DNA from: Alphaproteobacteria bacterium UBA3002
GTDB lineage: Bacteria; Pseudomonadota; Alphaproteobacteria; Rickettsiales; UBA3002
DNA: 17,265 bases
Assembly: GCA_002346425.1 (NCBI GenBank)
Contig: DDZS01000022.1
Coordinates: forward strand, 12,550-29,814
Direction: 5' to 3'
Positions 1 through 7,325 of the stretch are shown here, piece by piece. The translations under genes were made by a program, and so were the position numbers. The notes under the pieces were generated by a model that worked only from the letters and a program-made list of their open reading frames with translations, made no database searches and had not been told where the DNA came from. Numbering within the stretch: the stretch's first letter is position 1; every line of letters starts with the position of its first letter.

Positions 1-47
<47 letters not shown>

Positions 48-74
48 TTAGGGAGTTTGGGTGTAGTCTAGTTT

Positions 75-1271
75 TTAGCGGAATGCAACCCCTGACTTGG
101 TGGGGGTCTGCGATACTGCATGCGGCAGGAGTTCTGCGGAATCGGGAGCGAGGGGCGCCCGCTCGCTCGCAGGGGCCGCGATATGCGATGTTGGAGATAT
201 CAGCTGAGGCTTGTCTAATGCGGGGCTGCGTTTACCGGCGATGCACTCCGCCATCACCACGCGCATCGTTTCGCCAACCTTGCGCTGGCCTTCGGGGTTG
301 GGATGAATATGCTTCCGCTGGCCCTGCTTGTCGTTAAACTTCACTTTGGTATAGACGTAATCCTCCCAATATTCGGTGGGATTAAATTCGCTATAGGGGC
401 TGTCGAGATAGTCTTTATGCGCGTGCAATCCGTAATGTAAGTCGCGCTCACTCAGATACACAAAATCGGGAAAATCTTGCGCAATTTGATCGAACACGCG
501 CTCCATTTCATCAATCGCGGCTTCCGGGATACGGCTACTTTTGATGACATCCGGCACGTGCTGCCGGTTCAGTGGCACCATGGCGACGCGGGTGAACTTC
601 GCCTCTTTCATGTCACTCACAATACGGTGCAAATGCGCATAGAGCGCCTTGCCAAACGCTTCTGGAGTGAGACTGCCATCATTCATCGCGGGAGTCGCCC
701 CCATGAGATCATTGCCGCCCATGACCAGCAACGCATAATGCGGGGGAGCATCTTCGGCGATGGTCGGTAACATCGGATTATAAAAGGGGATGCGCGAGGT
801 GCTGGTATCGGTAATCGAAGAGATGTGCCAGGAAAGACTTTGCCCACGACCAAGTGATTGCCACGCGACCGGATGGTCTAGCCAATGCACCAGATCGCCA
901 CTGGTGCGAAAGGGCCAGTTCTTGTTGACCACGCGGATGGAACGATGCGGAAATGCTTCGCTTTGCGTCAGGGAAGCAATCGCACGCTCCGTATGATTAA
1001 ACGCTAACCAGCAAACGCTCGCCCCATATTGGTAGACCACGCAATCGGATTTAGCCGCCGTGCTTTTATCGAGATTCGGTTCGACGAATGCGCTTGGATC
1101 CTGGCCTGCGACATCATCAAGCAAATGGTCCATTTCTTCGGCATTCTCTGGCAATTCTTTTGTGTCAGAGCGCCGTAGCATGGCATGCCATAGACGGCGA
1201 AAACGCCCGGGAATAGGCGTGGCATTTTTCGTGGTATTTTCGTTCATCGCGCGAGGATAGCCGCGCCACAT
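75..1271 (-). CDS. SGNH/GDSL-hydrolase-like protein with degenerate active site
   Basis: A protein of about 398 residues with the layout of an SGNH hydrolase. Block I appears as YQYGASVCW (serine near residue 85, with Ala replacing the Asp of GDS). Block III is clear as GGNDLM. Block V appears as IHPNPEGQ, where the residue three before the histidine is Lys, not the usual Asp. There is no signal peptide or membrane segment, so the protein is probably cytoplasmic. The last 50 or so residues are rich in Pro, Ala and Ser and look disordered. Substrate is unknown; SGNH enzymes act on esters, including acyl groups on polysaccharides, and the nearby manC makes a sugar-related role imaginable but unproven. 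Neither possible ATG (1271, or 1247 giving MNENTTKN) has a convincing ribosome binding site; 1247 may well be the real start. The gene runs straight into the initiator tRNA with no terminator between. Confidence 0.62.
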   Translation of the reverse strand: MWRGYPRAMNENTTKNATPIPGRFRRLWHAMLRRSDTKELPENAEEMDHLLDDVAGQDPSAFVEPNLDKSTAAKSDCVVYQYGASVCWLAFNHTERAIASLTQSEAFPHRSIRVVNKNWPFRTSGDLVHWLDHPVAWQSLGRGQSLSWHISSITDTSTSRIPFYNPMLPTIAEDAPPHYALLVMGGNDLMGATPAMNDGSLTPEAFGKALYAHLHRIVSDMKEAKFTRVAMVPLNRQHVPDVIKSSRIPEAAIDEMERVFDQIAQDFPDFVYLSERDLHYGLHAHKDYLDSPYSEFNPTEYWEDYVYTKVKFNDKQGQRKHIHPNPEGQRKVGETMRVVMAECIAGKRSPALDKPQLISPTSHIAAPASERAPLAPDSAELLPHAVSQTPTKSGVAFR

Positions 1272-1501
1272 TTTATTGTGTGTGACAATTGTATGAAAGC
1301 GTTGCTGCAGTGCCGTATAAAAAATCCGCTAAGGCGAGATGTGGTGTGAAGCTCCAATCCATAAAAAGCACGTAAAGGCTACTTGTTGCCATGTTTGTTC
1401 GCCATATTTCCTTCCTATCAGACACGCGTGTGCGCTCATGATGATGCAGCACCGGTGGCGAAAGTTGAGTTACGCCTGAGGCTGGTTGCGCTTTTGGCGT
1501 G

Positions 1502-1542
1502 TGCCGGGAGGATGTTTCGTTCCGCCTCCCGGCATCCTTTTT
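1502..1542 (+). terminator. Strong intrinsic terminator with no coding gene upstream
   Basis: TGCCGGGAGG at 1502-1511 pairs perfectly with CCTCCCGGCA at 1525-1534 across a 13-base loop, followed by TCCTTTTT. The 10-bp GC-rich stem and T-run fit Rho-independent termination on the plus strand. No plus-strand gene precedes it in the window, so it probably ends a small RNA or stops read-through before manC. Confidence 0.7.
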
Positions 1543-1565
1543 CGACTCAACTGTGGAGCGAACCC

Positions 1566-1595
1566 AAGCCCGGCCCCTTTGCGGGGGTCGGGCTT
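1566..1595. repeat. 12-bp GC-rich inverted repeat upstream of manC
   Basis: AAGCCCGGCCCC at 1566-1577 pairs with GGGGTCGGGCTT at 1584-1595, with one G-T wobble and a six-base loop. It is flanked by TATTACTG rather than a T-run, so it is a weaker terminator candidate than the hairpin 24 bases before it. It could be a second terminator in tandem or, since a possible -35/-10 pair overlaps it, a control element for manC. Confidence 0.55.
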
Positions 1596-1608
1596 ATTAC
1601 TGTATATT
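1579..1608 (+). promoter_or_regulatory. Possible sigma-70-type promoter of manC
   Basis: TTGCGG (1579-1584) and TATATT (1603-1608, five of six consensus bases) are 18 bases apart. They would start transcription near 1615 and give a leader of about 90 bases before the manC ATG. The -35 match is weak and it overlaps the inverted repeat. Confidence 0.3.
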
Positions 1609-1705
1609 GCCGCAGCTATTTAATCACAGGTTGTATCAAAGCGCTCCTCTTCGCTGCCGCTTTCTTTACCATGGCATTTGGTTGAGGCGATGGAGACGAC
1701 ACACC

Positions 1706-2785
1706 ATGCAAGGGCAGATTACGCCTGTATTATTATCGGGCGGTACGGGATCGCGACTATGGCCGCTTTCGCGCCAGTCATGCCCGAAGCCATTTCTCGC
1801 GCTAGAGGATGACACGCAGCCGGCGATGTTGAGCACGCTGAATCGCATCGCGTGCTATGATGCGTTGAATGCGCCCATCACCCTCGCCCATCAGCAGCAT
1901 CGGTTTTTAGTGGCGGAACATCTACGCCGCAATGGGTTAGAAAAAACGGATATTATGTTGGAACCGGTGGGGCGCGGTACCGCCCCGGCTATCATTGCGG
2001 CGGCGCTGCATGCCGTCACACAGGATGCAGATGCCTTACTATGGATTTTGCCGGTCGATCATGCTTGGGAAATGTCGCACGCTAGCTTGACCAAGGATCT
2101 CTCACTGGCGGCAGAAGCTGCTAGCGCGGGGCAATTAGTTTGTTTCGGCGTGAAGCCCACGCGCCCAGCTACCAGTTATGGGTATCTTCATTGCGGTGAA
2201 GTCTATGGCGAAGGCGCGTTTCGGGTGCAGTCGTTTGTCGAAAAGCCGAGCCTTGCGTGCGCTGAAGAGTATGTCGCAAACGATGACTATCTGTGGAATA
2301 GCGGCATGTTTTTATTTCATGCGCACACCCTGCTCGACGAAGTGCGTCATTGGCAGCCGGCCATGTTCAGCGCTTGCCAGCAGGCATATCAAAAGCACCA
2401 GCGAGATCAGGATTTTATCTGGCTGGAGGATGAGGCATATGCCACATGCGCGCATGACTCGATCGATTACGCGGTGATGGAGCAGACACAGCGCGCGGTG
2501 GTGGTGCCGCTTTCGGGGCGATGGAGCGACCTAGGTACCTGGGATCAACTTTGGGAGCTGGCTGACAAAGATCAGGCGCAAAATGTGTTGCATGGGCAGA
2601 CGGTCGCAGAGGGCACGGCGGGGTGCTATATCCGAAGCGAAGGCCCGGTGATCGCGACCTATGGCGTCAGCGACTTGATAGTTGTTGCCACGCAAGACGC
2701 TGTGTTGGTGGCCGATAAGCGCGAGGCCGAGCAGGTGAAATCACTGGTTGAGAGACTTGGCGCTACTTATCCAGATCGTCTGTAG
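1706..2785 (+). CDS. manC: Mannose-1-phosphate guanylyltransferase, short form
   Basis: This cytoplasmic enzyme joins GTP and mannose-1-phosphate to make GDP-mannose, the donor for mannose-, fucose- and rhamnose-containing surface polysaccharides. The 359-residue product shows the nucleotide-binding loop LSGGTGSRLWPLSR (residues 10-23) followed by PKPFL with Lys28. It also has ILPVDH (family usually PADH, carrying the metal-binding Asp), FVEKP, WNSGMF, SIDYAVME and GRWSDLGTW. It ends after the nucleotidyltransferase and short beta-helix part and lacks the C-terminal cupin phosphomannose isomerase domain of the roughly 470-residue bifunctional forms. The ATG at 1706 was chosen because GGAG lies 10 bases upstream and the family motif starts ten residues later; the frame remains open upstream to 1499 but without homology. 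No other sugar gene is adjacent. Confidence 0.93.
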   Translation: MQGQITPVLLSGGTGSRLWPLSRQSCPKPFLALEDDTQPAMLSTLNRIACYDALNAPITLAHQQHRFLVAEHLRRNGLEKTDIMLEPVGRGTAPAIIAAALHAVTQDADALLWILPVDHAWEMSHASLTKDLSLAAEAASAGQLVCFGVKPTRPATSYGYLHCGEVYGEGAFRVQSFVEKPSLACAEEYVANDDYLWNSGMFLFHAHTLLDEVRHWQPAMFSACQQAYQKHQRDQDFIWLEDEAYATCAHDSIDYAVMEQTQRAVVVPLSGRWSDLGTWDQLWELADKDQAQNVLHGQTVAEGTAGCYIRSEGPVIATYGVSDLIVVATQDAVLVADKREAEQVKSLVERLGATYPDRL

Positions 2786-2840
2786 CCCATTTACTTTATT
2801 TGCGAACCAGCATCACAAAACACCGATAGCAAAGCGCATG

Positions 2841-2864
2841 GAATCTGCTATAGTCAGCAGATTC
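2841..2864. repeat. 9-bp perfect inverted repeat before the exchanger gene
   Basis: GAATCTGCT (2841-2849) and AGCAGATTC (2856-2864) are exact reverse complements around ATAGTC. The repeat encloses TATAGT (2849-2854), a fair -10 hexamer, although no good -35 is visible 16 to 18 bases upstream. It ends 19 bases before the GTG start. It may be an operator or a leader hairpin; no T-run follows, so it is a poor terminator for manC. Confidence 0.5.
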
Positions 2865-2883
2865 ACGTTTGCATAGGACATGT

Positions 2884-3810
2884 GTGGAACTTTTATTTGG
2901 ACTGATTCTCCTGCTGGCTGGCGGTGAATCATTGGTACGCGGGTCGGTGAATGTCGCCCGCCATTTCGGAATTTCAGAATTGATGATCGGGTTGACGCTA
3001 GTCGGCTTTGGCACATCGACGCCGGAGCTGGTGACCAGCATCAAAGCGGCGATGGCGGATGCGCCGGGTATTGCCGTCGGTAATGTGGTCGGCAGTAATA
3101 TCGCCAATATTTTATTGATTCTGGGCGTGGCCGCCGTGATCTACCCGATCACCTGTCAACCGGCGGCGGTTCGTCGTGATGGCGCGGCACTGATTGCCTC
3201 TGCGCTCTGCTGTGTCGCACTGGCATTATACGGGGTGTTATCATTAGTGCCGGGGCTGATTTTTCTGGGCCTGATCATTGGCTATATCTTCTATACCTAT
3301 AGTATGGAGCGCGCATCGCCAGTGGTCGCGGCAGGGAGTGCGCCAATACCAATAGAAGCCGCCTCGCAAAATCTATGGATCTCGGGCGCTCTGGCCATCG
3401 GTGGCATTGCACTGACCATTTACGGCGCGAAATTATTGGTGGAAGGCGCGATCGACCTTGCGCGTGCGCATGGCATTTCGGAAGCCACCATTGGCCTGAC
3501 CATTGTTGCGGTCGGCACGTCGCTGCCGGAACTGGTCACTTCGGTGATGGCCGCGATTCGCAAAAATGGCGATATTGCGCTCGGCAATGTGATCGGTAGC
3601 AATATTTTCAATATTTGGTTTATCTTAGGAATTACCGCACTGATTCATCCGATTCCGGTGCCGAAAACGATTGCTCAGCTTGATATTTGGGTCATGCTCG
3701 CGGTGACGTTAGCGCTGGTCGGCGCCACGTTGTTTTTACGCGGGGTATCACGGACGCTTGGCATTCTGTTTCTTTTCGGCTATTGCGGCTACATCGTAAC
3801 GTTACTCTAA
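2884..3810 (+). CDS. CaCA-family sodium/calcium exchanger (YrbG-like)
   Basis: An inner-membrane cation antiporter of 308 residues, predicted to exchange calcium for sodium or protons. It has the two inverted alpha-repeats that form the ion path. The first carries GFGTSTPELV and GNVVGSNIANIL; the second carries AVGTSLPELV and GNVIGSNIFNIW. The acidic residues of both PEL motifs, which bind the ion in this family, are intact. About ten membrane segments are visible by hydrophobicity. Length is close to E. coli YrbG (about 325). GTG at 2884 is preferred because AGGA lies five bases upstream and the hydrophobic helix starts directly after it; a TTG at 2869 is a weaker alternative. The next gene begins 14 bases after the stop, so the two are likely cotranscribed. 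Exact ion specificity cannot be read from the sequence. Confidence 0.88.
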   Translation: MELLFGLILLLAGGESLVRGSVNVARHFGISELMIGLTLVGFGTSTPELVTSIKAAMADAPGIAVGNVVGSNIANILLILGVAAVIYPITCQPAAVRRDGAALIASALCCVALALYGVLSLVPGLIFLGLIIGYIFYTYSMERASPVVAAGSAPIPIEAASQNLWISGALAIGGIALTIYGAKLLVEGAIDLARAHGISEATIGLTIVAVGTSLPELVTSVMAAIRKNGDIALGNVIGSNIFNIWFILGITALIHPIPVPKTIAQLDIWVMLAVTLALVGATLFLRGVSRTLGILFLFGYCGYIVTLL

Positions 3811-3824
3811 CCGACTGTAAGGCA

Positions 3825-5078
3825 ATGGCACAAGCGACGACGAATTGGAAATGCTGCGGCTTGACCATGTGGCAGCAAGTATTGCTCGGCCTTATCGGCG
3901 GGATTATCGCTGGCTTCCTGCTTGAGGAATCTGCCGCCGGGCTTGCGATTCTCGGTACGATTTTCATTAAACTGATTAAAATGGTTGTCGCGCCGCTCAT
4001 TTTCTTTGCGCTCATCGCCGGGATTACCAGCCTCACCGAAGCGCATCATTTTAAAGGCATGGCACTAAAAGGTACCGCGGCTTATTTGGTGACGGCTTTG
4101 CTGGCGGTATGCATGGGGCTTGGTCTTGGCGCATTGTTTCAGCCGGGCCTGAATGTTCCCCCACCTCCGGGTGACCCGTCTGCCGCCGCGGCTGCGCCAC
4201 CGCCGCATCTCGTGGATTTTCTAATGGGTCTGATCCCTGGTAATATTGTGCATGCGATGGCGGATGATATGTATTTGCAAATCGTGGTCTTCGCGATTTT
4301 TACTGGCATCGTGATGAATAATATTCGCGGCAAAACTGATCTGGTGAAAGAGTTGAATCAGCAGCTGGCGCATATCATTTTCAAAATGATCGAATGGATC
4401 GTGCGCTTGGCACCGATTGCGGTCTTTGGCTTTATGGCGGCGATGGTCGGCACCACGGGCATAGAAGTGATTACCAGCCTGACGGAATTAGTGGTTCTGG
4501 TGATTGCCGCCTGCGCGCTGCAATATCTTGCTTTTGGCTTACTTATTTTCTTATTCGCCAAACTCTCGCCGATGCCCTTTTACCGGAAAATCTTTTCGAC
4601 GCAGGTGATGGCATTTTCCACGTCATCCAGTAAGGCGACGCTGACAACCGCCATGCGCAACCTGCAGGACAAAATGGGCGTGTCGCAAAGCGGCAGCAAT
4701 TTTATGATGCCGCTGGGCGCATGTATTAATATGGATGGCACGGCGATTTATCTCGGCATCTGCGCCATGTTCTTTGCGCAAATGTATGGCATCGAATTAG
4801 AGGTCGCGGATTATTTCACCCTCATGCTGACCTGTACCTTAGGCTCAATTGGGGCTGCCGGGGTGCCGAGCGGTTCGATCATTTTTATGGGAATGGTGCT
4901 GGCCTCTGTCGGGATACCAATGGAAGGCATCGGCATTCTGCTCGGCGTCGACCGTATTCTCGACATGTTCCGCACCACCGTGAATATTACTGGTGATTCA
5001 GCGATTACGCTGATTATCGATCGTAGCGAAGGTCAGCTGGACGAAACGCTCTATTACGCCGATATCGAAGGCGACTAA
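3825..5078 (+). CDS. Dicarboxylate/amino acid:cation symporter (DAACS/SDF family)
   Basis: A 417-residue inner-membrane importer that couples sodium or proton entry to uptake of glutamate, aspartate or C4-dicarboxylates. Seen in order: N-terminal helix WQQVLLGLIGGIIAGF, a proline- and alanine-rich loop near residues 108-128, the serine-rich hairpin STSSSKATL (about 262-272), the NMDGT sodium-site motif (about 302), the second hairpin GAAGVPSGS, and DMFRTTVNITGD, carrying the Asp and Arg that contact substrate in characterised relatives. The Arg and the NITGD form lean towards the glutamate/aspartate branch, but DctA-like substrates remain possible. The ATG at 3825 has only a close-set AAGG; ATG 3867 is an alternative but would remove the conserved WK-LT stretch. 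It follows the exchanger by 14 bases and precedes the oxygenase by 23. Confidence 0.88.
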   Translation: MAQATTNWKCCGLTMWQQVLLGLIGGIIAGFLLEESAAGLAILGTIFIKLIKMVVAPLIFFALIAGITSLTEAHHFKGMALKGTAAYLVTALLAVCMGLGLGALFQPGLNVPPPPGDPSAAAAAPPPHLVDFLMGLIPGNIVHAMADDMYLQIVVFAIFTGIVMNNIRGKTDLVKELNQQLAHIIFKMIEWIVRLAPIAVFGFMAAMVGTTGIEVITSLTELVVLVIAACALQYLAFGLLIFLFAKLSPMPFYRKIFSTQVMAFSTSSSKATLTTAMRNLQDKMGVSQSGSNFMMPLGACINMDGTAIYLGICAMFFAQMYGIELEVADYFTLMLTCTLGSIGAAGVPSGSIIFMGMVLASVGIPMEGIGILLGVDRILDMFRTTVNITGDSAITLIIDRSEGQLDETLYYADIEGD

Positions 5079-5101
5079 CTTTTAATTATTGGAATCTGAT
5101 T

Positions 5102-5764
5102 ATGGAGGCTCCGCTCCTCACCGCCTCGGCCAGTGCGCCGGGGTTTTCCGCTCCCCTGCCCTATGCGGCGTCATGGGTTGCTGAAGCATTATTGCGCGAT
5201 GGCTATGCGCATGTCAGCGGGTTACTCGCGGATGAATTGCTGGCTCGACTGCGTGAGGAGGTGATTGCCAAAGACACCGAGGCCGCGCTGACCCGCGCCG
5301 CAATTGGCCGCGGCGACGACACGCAATTGGCCAGTAGCATTCGCCGTGACCGCACCGATTGGATTGAGGGCGAGACGCTGGCGCAAACGCAATTTCTGAC
5401 GCGGCTGGAAGAGGTGCGGTTAGAGTTAAATTACCAATTGATGCTCGGCCTGTTTTCGGTGGAAGCGCATTATGCCGCCTACCCGCCCGGTGCCTTTTAC
5501 GCACGGCATAGCGACAGTTTTCGCGGCGCACGTAACCGATTACTTTCTTTAGTCATTTATCTGAATCCCGATTGGCAAGCGGCGGATGGTGGGTTGCTGA
5601 ATCTCTATGCAGATGAAGAGGCCGAAACACCCATTGCGCGCCTTTTGCCGGAATATGGGCACGCCGTATTATTTTTAAGCGAGGAAATGCCGCATGAAGT
5701 GACCCTGGCCCACCGCACGCGCTACAGCATTGCGGCGTGGTATCACTGTCAGCAGCCGCTATAA
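5102..5764 (+). CDS. 2OG-Fe(II) oxygenase, prolyl-hydroxylase (EGLN/PPHD-like)
   Basis: A cytoplasmic iron- and 2-oxoglutarate-dependent dioxygenase of 220 residues. The iron triad is visible as His136 and Asp138 (motif ARHSD) with distal His198 (PHEV), and Arg207 nine residues later is the expected 2-oxoglutarate carboxylate ligand. The N-terminal half has the IGRG...IRRD..W pattern of bacterial proteins resembling HIF prolyl hydroxylase. A Pseudomonas member of this group is known to hydroxylate elongation factor Tu, so a similar protein substrate is possible here, by inference only. The ATG at 5102 has GGAA seven bases upstream. It is the last gene of the plus-strand transport group and ends at a terminator shared with the convergent dehydrogenase. 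Coexpression with a dicarboxylate transporter is suggestive because 2-oxoglutarate is its cosubstrate. Confidence 0.85.
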   Translation: MEAPLLTASASAPGFSAPLPYAASWVAEALLRDGYAHVSGLLADELLARLREEVIAKDTEAALTRAAIGRGDDTQLASSIRRDRTDWIEGETLAQTQFLTRLEEVRLELNYQLMLGLFSVEAHYAAYPPGAFYARHSDSFRGARNRLLSLVIYLNPDWQAADGGLLNLYADEEAETPIARLLPEYGHAVLFLSEEMPHEVTLAHRTRYSIAAWYHCQQPL

Positions 5765-5789
5765 AAAAAGGGCGACCCGAAGGCCGCCC
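5763..5789. terminator. Bidirectional terminator between convergent genes
   Basis: GGGCGACC (5770-5777) and GGCCGCCC (5782-5789) form an eight-position stem with one mismatch around a CGAA loop. A run of seven A lies before it, which becomes a T-run on the minus strand, and TTGTATTTT lies after it on the plus strand. It starts at the stop codon of the oxygenase and ends nine bases from the dehydrogenase stop, so it serves both, best in the minus direction. Confidence 0.85.
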
Positions 5790-5797
5790 CTTGTATT

Positions 5798-7204
5798 TTA
5801 GCTGACGAAAACGCTTTTAATATTCACGAATTCGCGAACGCCGAAGCCGCCATGTTCACGGCCCCAGCCACTTTCTTTTACGCCACCGAAGGGCATGTTA
5901 GGCTGCGCGATGGCATAGCCGTTCACATTAACCATACCGGTATCGATACGCTCACGCGCGATTTTGATGGCGCGCTCTTTATCGGCGCTAAAGACACCGC
6001 CGCCCAAACCATAGCTATGGTGATTGGCAAGGCGGATCGCATCTTCTTCGTCTTTCGCGCGAATCAAGGACGCAACGGGTCCAAACAGCTCTTCATCGAA
6101 AGCAGGGTTACCGGGTTCGACGTTGTCCAATACGGTAGCGGGATAGAAGCACCCCTTACCATCGGGAATTTCACCGCCGCATAACACTTCAGCACCGGCT
6201 TTTTTGGCGCGGTCTACCTGATCCTGCAATTTATCGCGCAGGTCTTTGCGTGCCATGGGTCCCATTTGCGTGTCTTCCTTCATCGGGTCGCCATAAGAAA
6301 CTTGTTCCATCGCTTCGACGAATTTGTCGCGGAAGGTATCATAGATCGCATCGACCACGATGAAGCGTTTGGCGGCGATACAGGTTTGACCCGCATTGTT
6401 GACGCGGCCCTCAACCAGACATTCCATCATGCTATCCAGATCGGCATCTTCGAGGATGAGATAGGGGTCGCTACCGCCCAGCTCAAGCACGGATTTTTTG
6501 AGATATTTACCTGCTTGTTGTGCTACGGCTTTCCCGCCTTCGGCGCTACCGGTCATGGTCACGCCACGCACTTTGTCATAGGCGATCAATTCATCGAAGG
6601 TATCGGTATCGACAAAAACGATTTCAAACGCATGTTCCGGCACCCCGGCTTCCAGCCATAGGTCACGGATTTTTTCAGCCATTGCCCAATTGATCGGCGC
6701 ATGCATTAGCACCGTCGTATTCCCGGCGAGCAGCACAGAGCTACTGTAACGGATCACCTGATACAGCGGGAAATTCCATGGCTGCGCCGCGAGAATCACA
6801 CCGATGGGTTGATAGGTAATGATACCGGTTTTGCCATCCTGAATTTCGCGTGTTTCATCTTGCAGATATTGCACACATTCGGTGGCTTCATATTCACAAA
6901 TTTTGGCGCAAAGCTTGGCTTCTTCTTTCCCTTGCGCAATGGGTTTGCCCATTTGCTTGGTCATCATCTCCGCGATTTCATCGATATCGCGGGTGATCAG
7001 CTTACCCATCGTCTTTAGAATCTCTGCCCGCTCTTCCAGCGAGACATCTTTCCATGACTTGAACGCCTCATGCGCTTGGTCAATGACCTGCTGCGCTTCC
7101 AGCGTCGTATGCTTGGTATAGGTATGTAATGCCTCATCCGTCGCGGGGTTATAGGTCGTAATTTCTTTCCCATGCGGGGTTACAAATTGATGTACAGTTG
7201 CCAT
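5798..7204 (-). CDS. Succinate-semialdehyde dehydrogenase-like ALDH (Sad/YneI type)
   Basis: A cytoplasmic NAD(P)-dependent aldehyde dehydrogenase of 468 residues. The catalytic cysteine is Cys275 (NNAGQTCIAAKRF) and the general base Glu241 (VLELGGSDP), 34 residues apart as usual. PWNFPLYQV carries the oxyanion Asn, and TGSAEGGKAVA is the nucleotide-binding turn. The combination of HAP, ELGGSDP and CIAAKRF resembles E. coli Sad (YneI) more than GabD, so succinate semialdehyde is the likeliest substrate, feeding succinate to the TCA cycle. The Lys that precedes HAP in Sad, and contacts the coenzyme ribose in most ALDHs, is Met167 here. The ATG at 7204 was chosen over an upstream one at 7240 because AAGGAG lies just before it. 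The gene is divergent from the large kinase and ends at the shared terminator. Confidence 0.9.
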   Translation of the reverse strand: MATVHQFVTPHGKEITTYNPATDEALHTYTKHTTLEAQQVIDQAHEAFKSWKDVSLEERAEILKTMGKLITRDIDEIAEMMTKQMGKPIAQGKEEAKLCAKICEYEATECVQYLQDETREIQDGKTGIITYQPIGVILAAQPWNFPLYQVIRYSSSVLLAGNTTVLMHAPINWAMAEKIRDLWLEAGVPEHAFEIVFVDTDTFDELIAYDKVRGVTMTGSAEGGKAVAQQAGKYLKKSVLELGGSDPYLILEDADLDSMMECLVEGRVNNAGQTCIAAKRFIVVDAIYDTFRDKFVEAMEQVSYGDPMKEDTQMGPMARKDLRDKLQDQVDRAKKAGAEVLCGGEIPDGKGCFYPATVLDNVEPGNPAFDEELFGPVASLIRAKDEEDAIRLANHHSYGLGGGVFSADKERAIKIARERIDTGMVNVNGYAIAQPNMPFGGVKESGWGREHGGFGVREFVNIKSVFVS

Positions 7205-7312
7205 GATGGGCTCCTTTCTGTCGTGTGATGGTAATATCAATGAAAAGGTATAAATTCTCTATTACCGCTGCCGGTTTTGAAGAAAATTTGCGGCATTATT
7301 CGCGCAATTCCT

Positions 7313-7318
7313 TATAAT
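7313..7318 (+). promoter_or_regulatory. Perfect -10 box overlapping the first ATG of the kinase
   Basis: TATAAT occupies 7313-7318 and includes the ATG at 7317. If used, transcription would start seven to eight bases downstream, at or next to the ATG at 7326, giving a leaderless mRNA. The -35 is poor: TTGCGG at 7288 is 19 bases away. No ribosome binding site precedes either ATG. Confidence 0.5.
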
Positions 7319-7325
7319 GCTCTGC

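Larger units (their letters stand above)
1272..1705. other. 434-base divergent intergenic region with two hairpins
   Basis: This stretch separates the minus-strand hydrolase from plus-strand manC. No convincing protein gene is present: the small open frames lack ribosome binding sites and recognisable motifs. It holds a strong terminator-like hairpin (1502-1542), a second GC-rich hairpin (1566-1595) and a possible manC promoter overlapping the second. Because both flanking genes point away from the region, a plus-strand terminator here implies a short transcript starting somewhere in 1280-1500. I could not match that part to any RNA family I know. Confidence 0.6.

Noticed and set aside
1490..1545. 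Resemblance of GCGTGTGCCGGGA to part of E. coli 4.5S RNA
   Set aside because: The conserved signal recognition particle RNA core (GGAAGCAGCC tetraloop region) is absent, so this short match is taken as chance.
1383..1685. 100-codon open frame in the hydrolase-manC gap
   Set aside because: It runs through both hairpins, has no ribosome binding site and no recognisable motif.
1499..1705. Upstream extension of manC by 69 codons
   Set aside because: It would translate through the hairpin region and has no homology; the ATG at 1706 has a ribosome binding site and fits the family start.
3687..3824. Upstream extension of the symporter from a TTG inside the exchanger gene
   Set aside because: It overlaps the exchanger coding region by more than 120 bases and encodes an Arg/His-rich stretch unlike the family N-terminus.
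5852..7121. Several open frames of 69-131 codons on the plus strand opposite the aldehyde dehydrogenase
   Set aside because: They mirror the dehydrogenase codons, lack ribosome binding sites and show no family motifs, so they are shadow frames.
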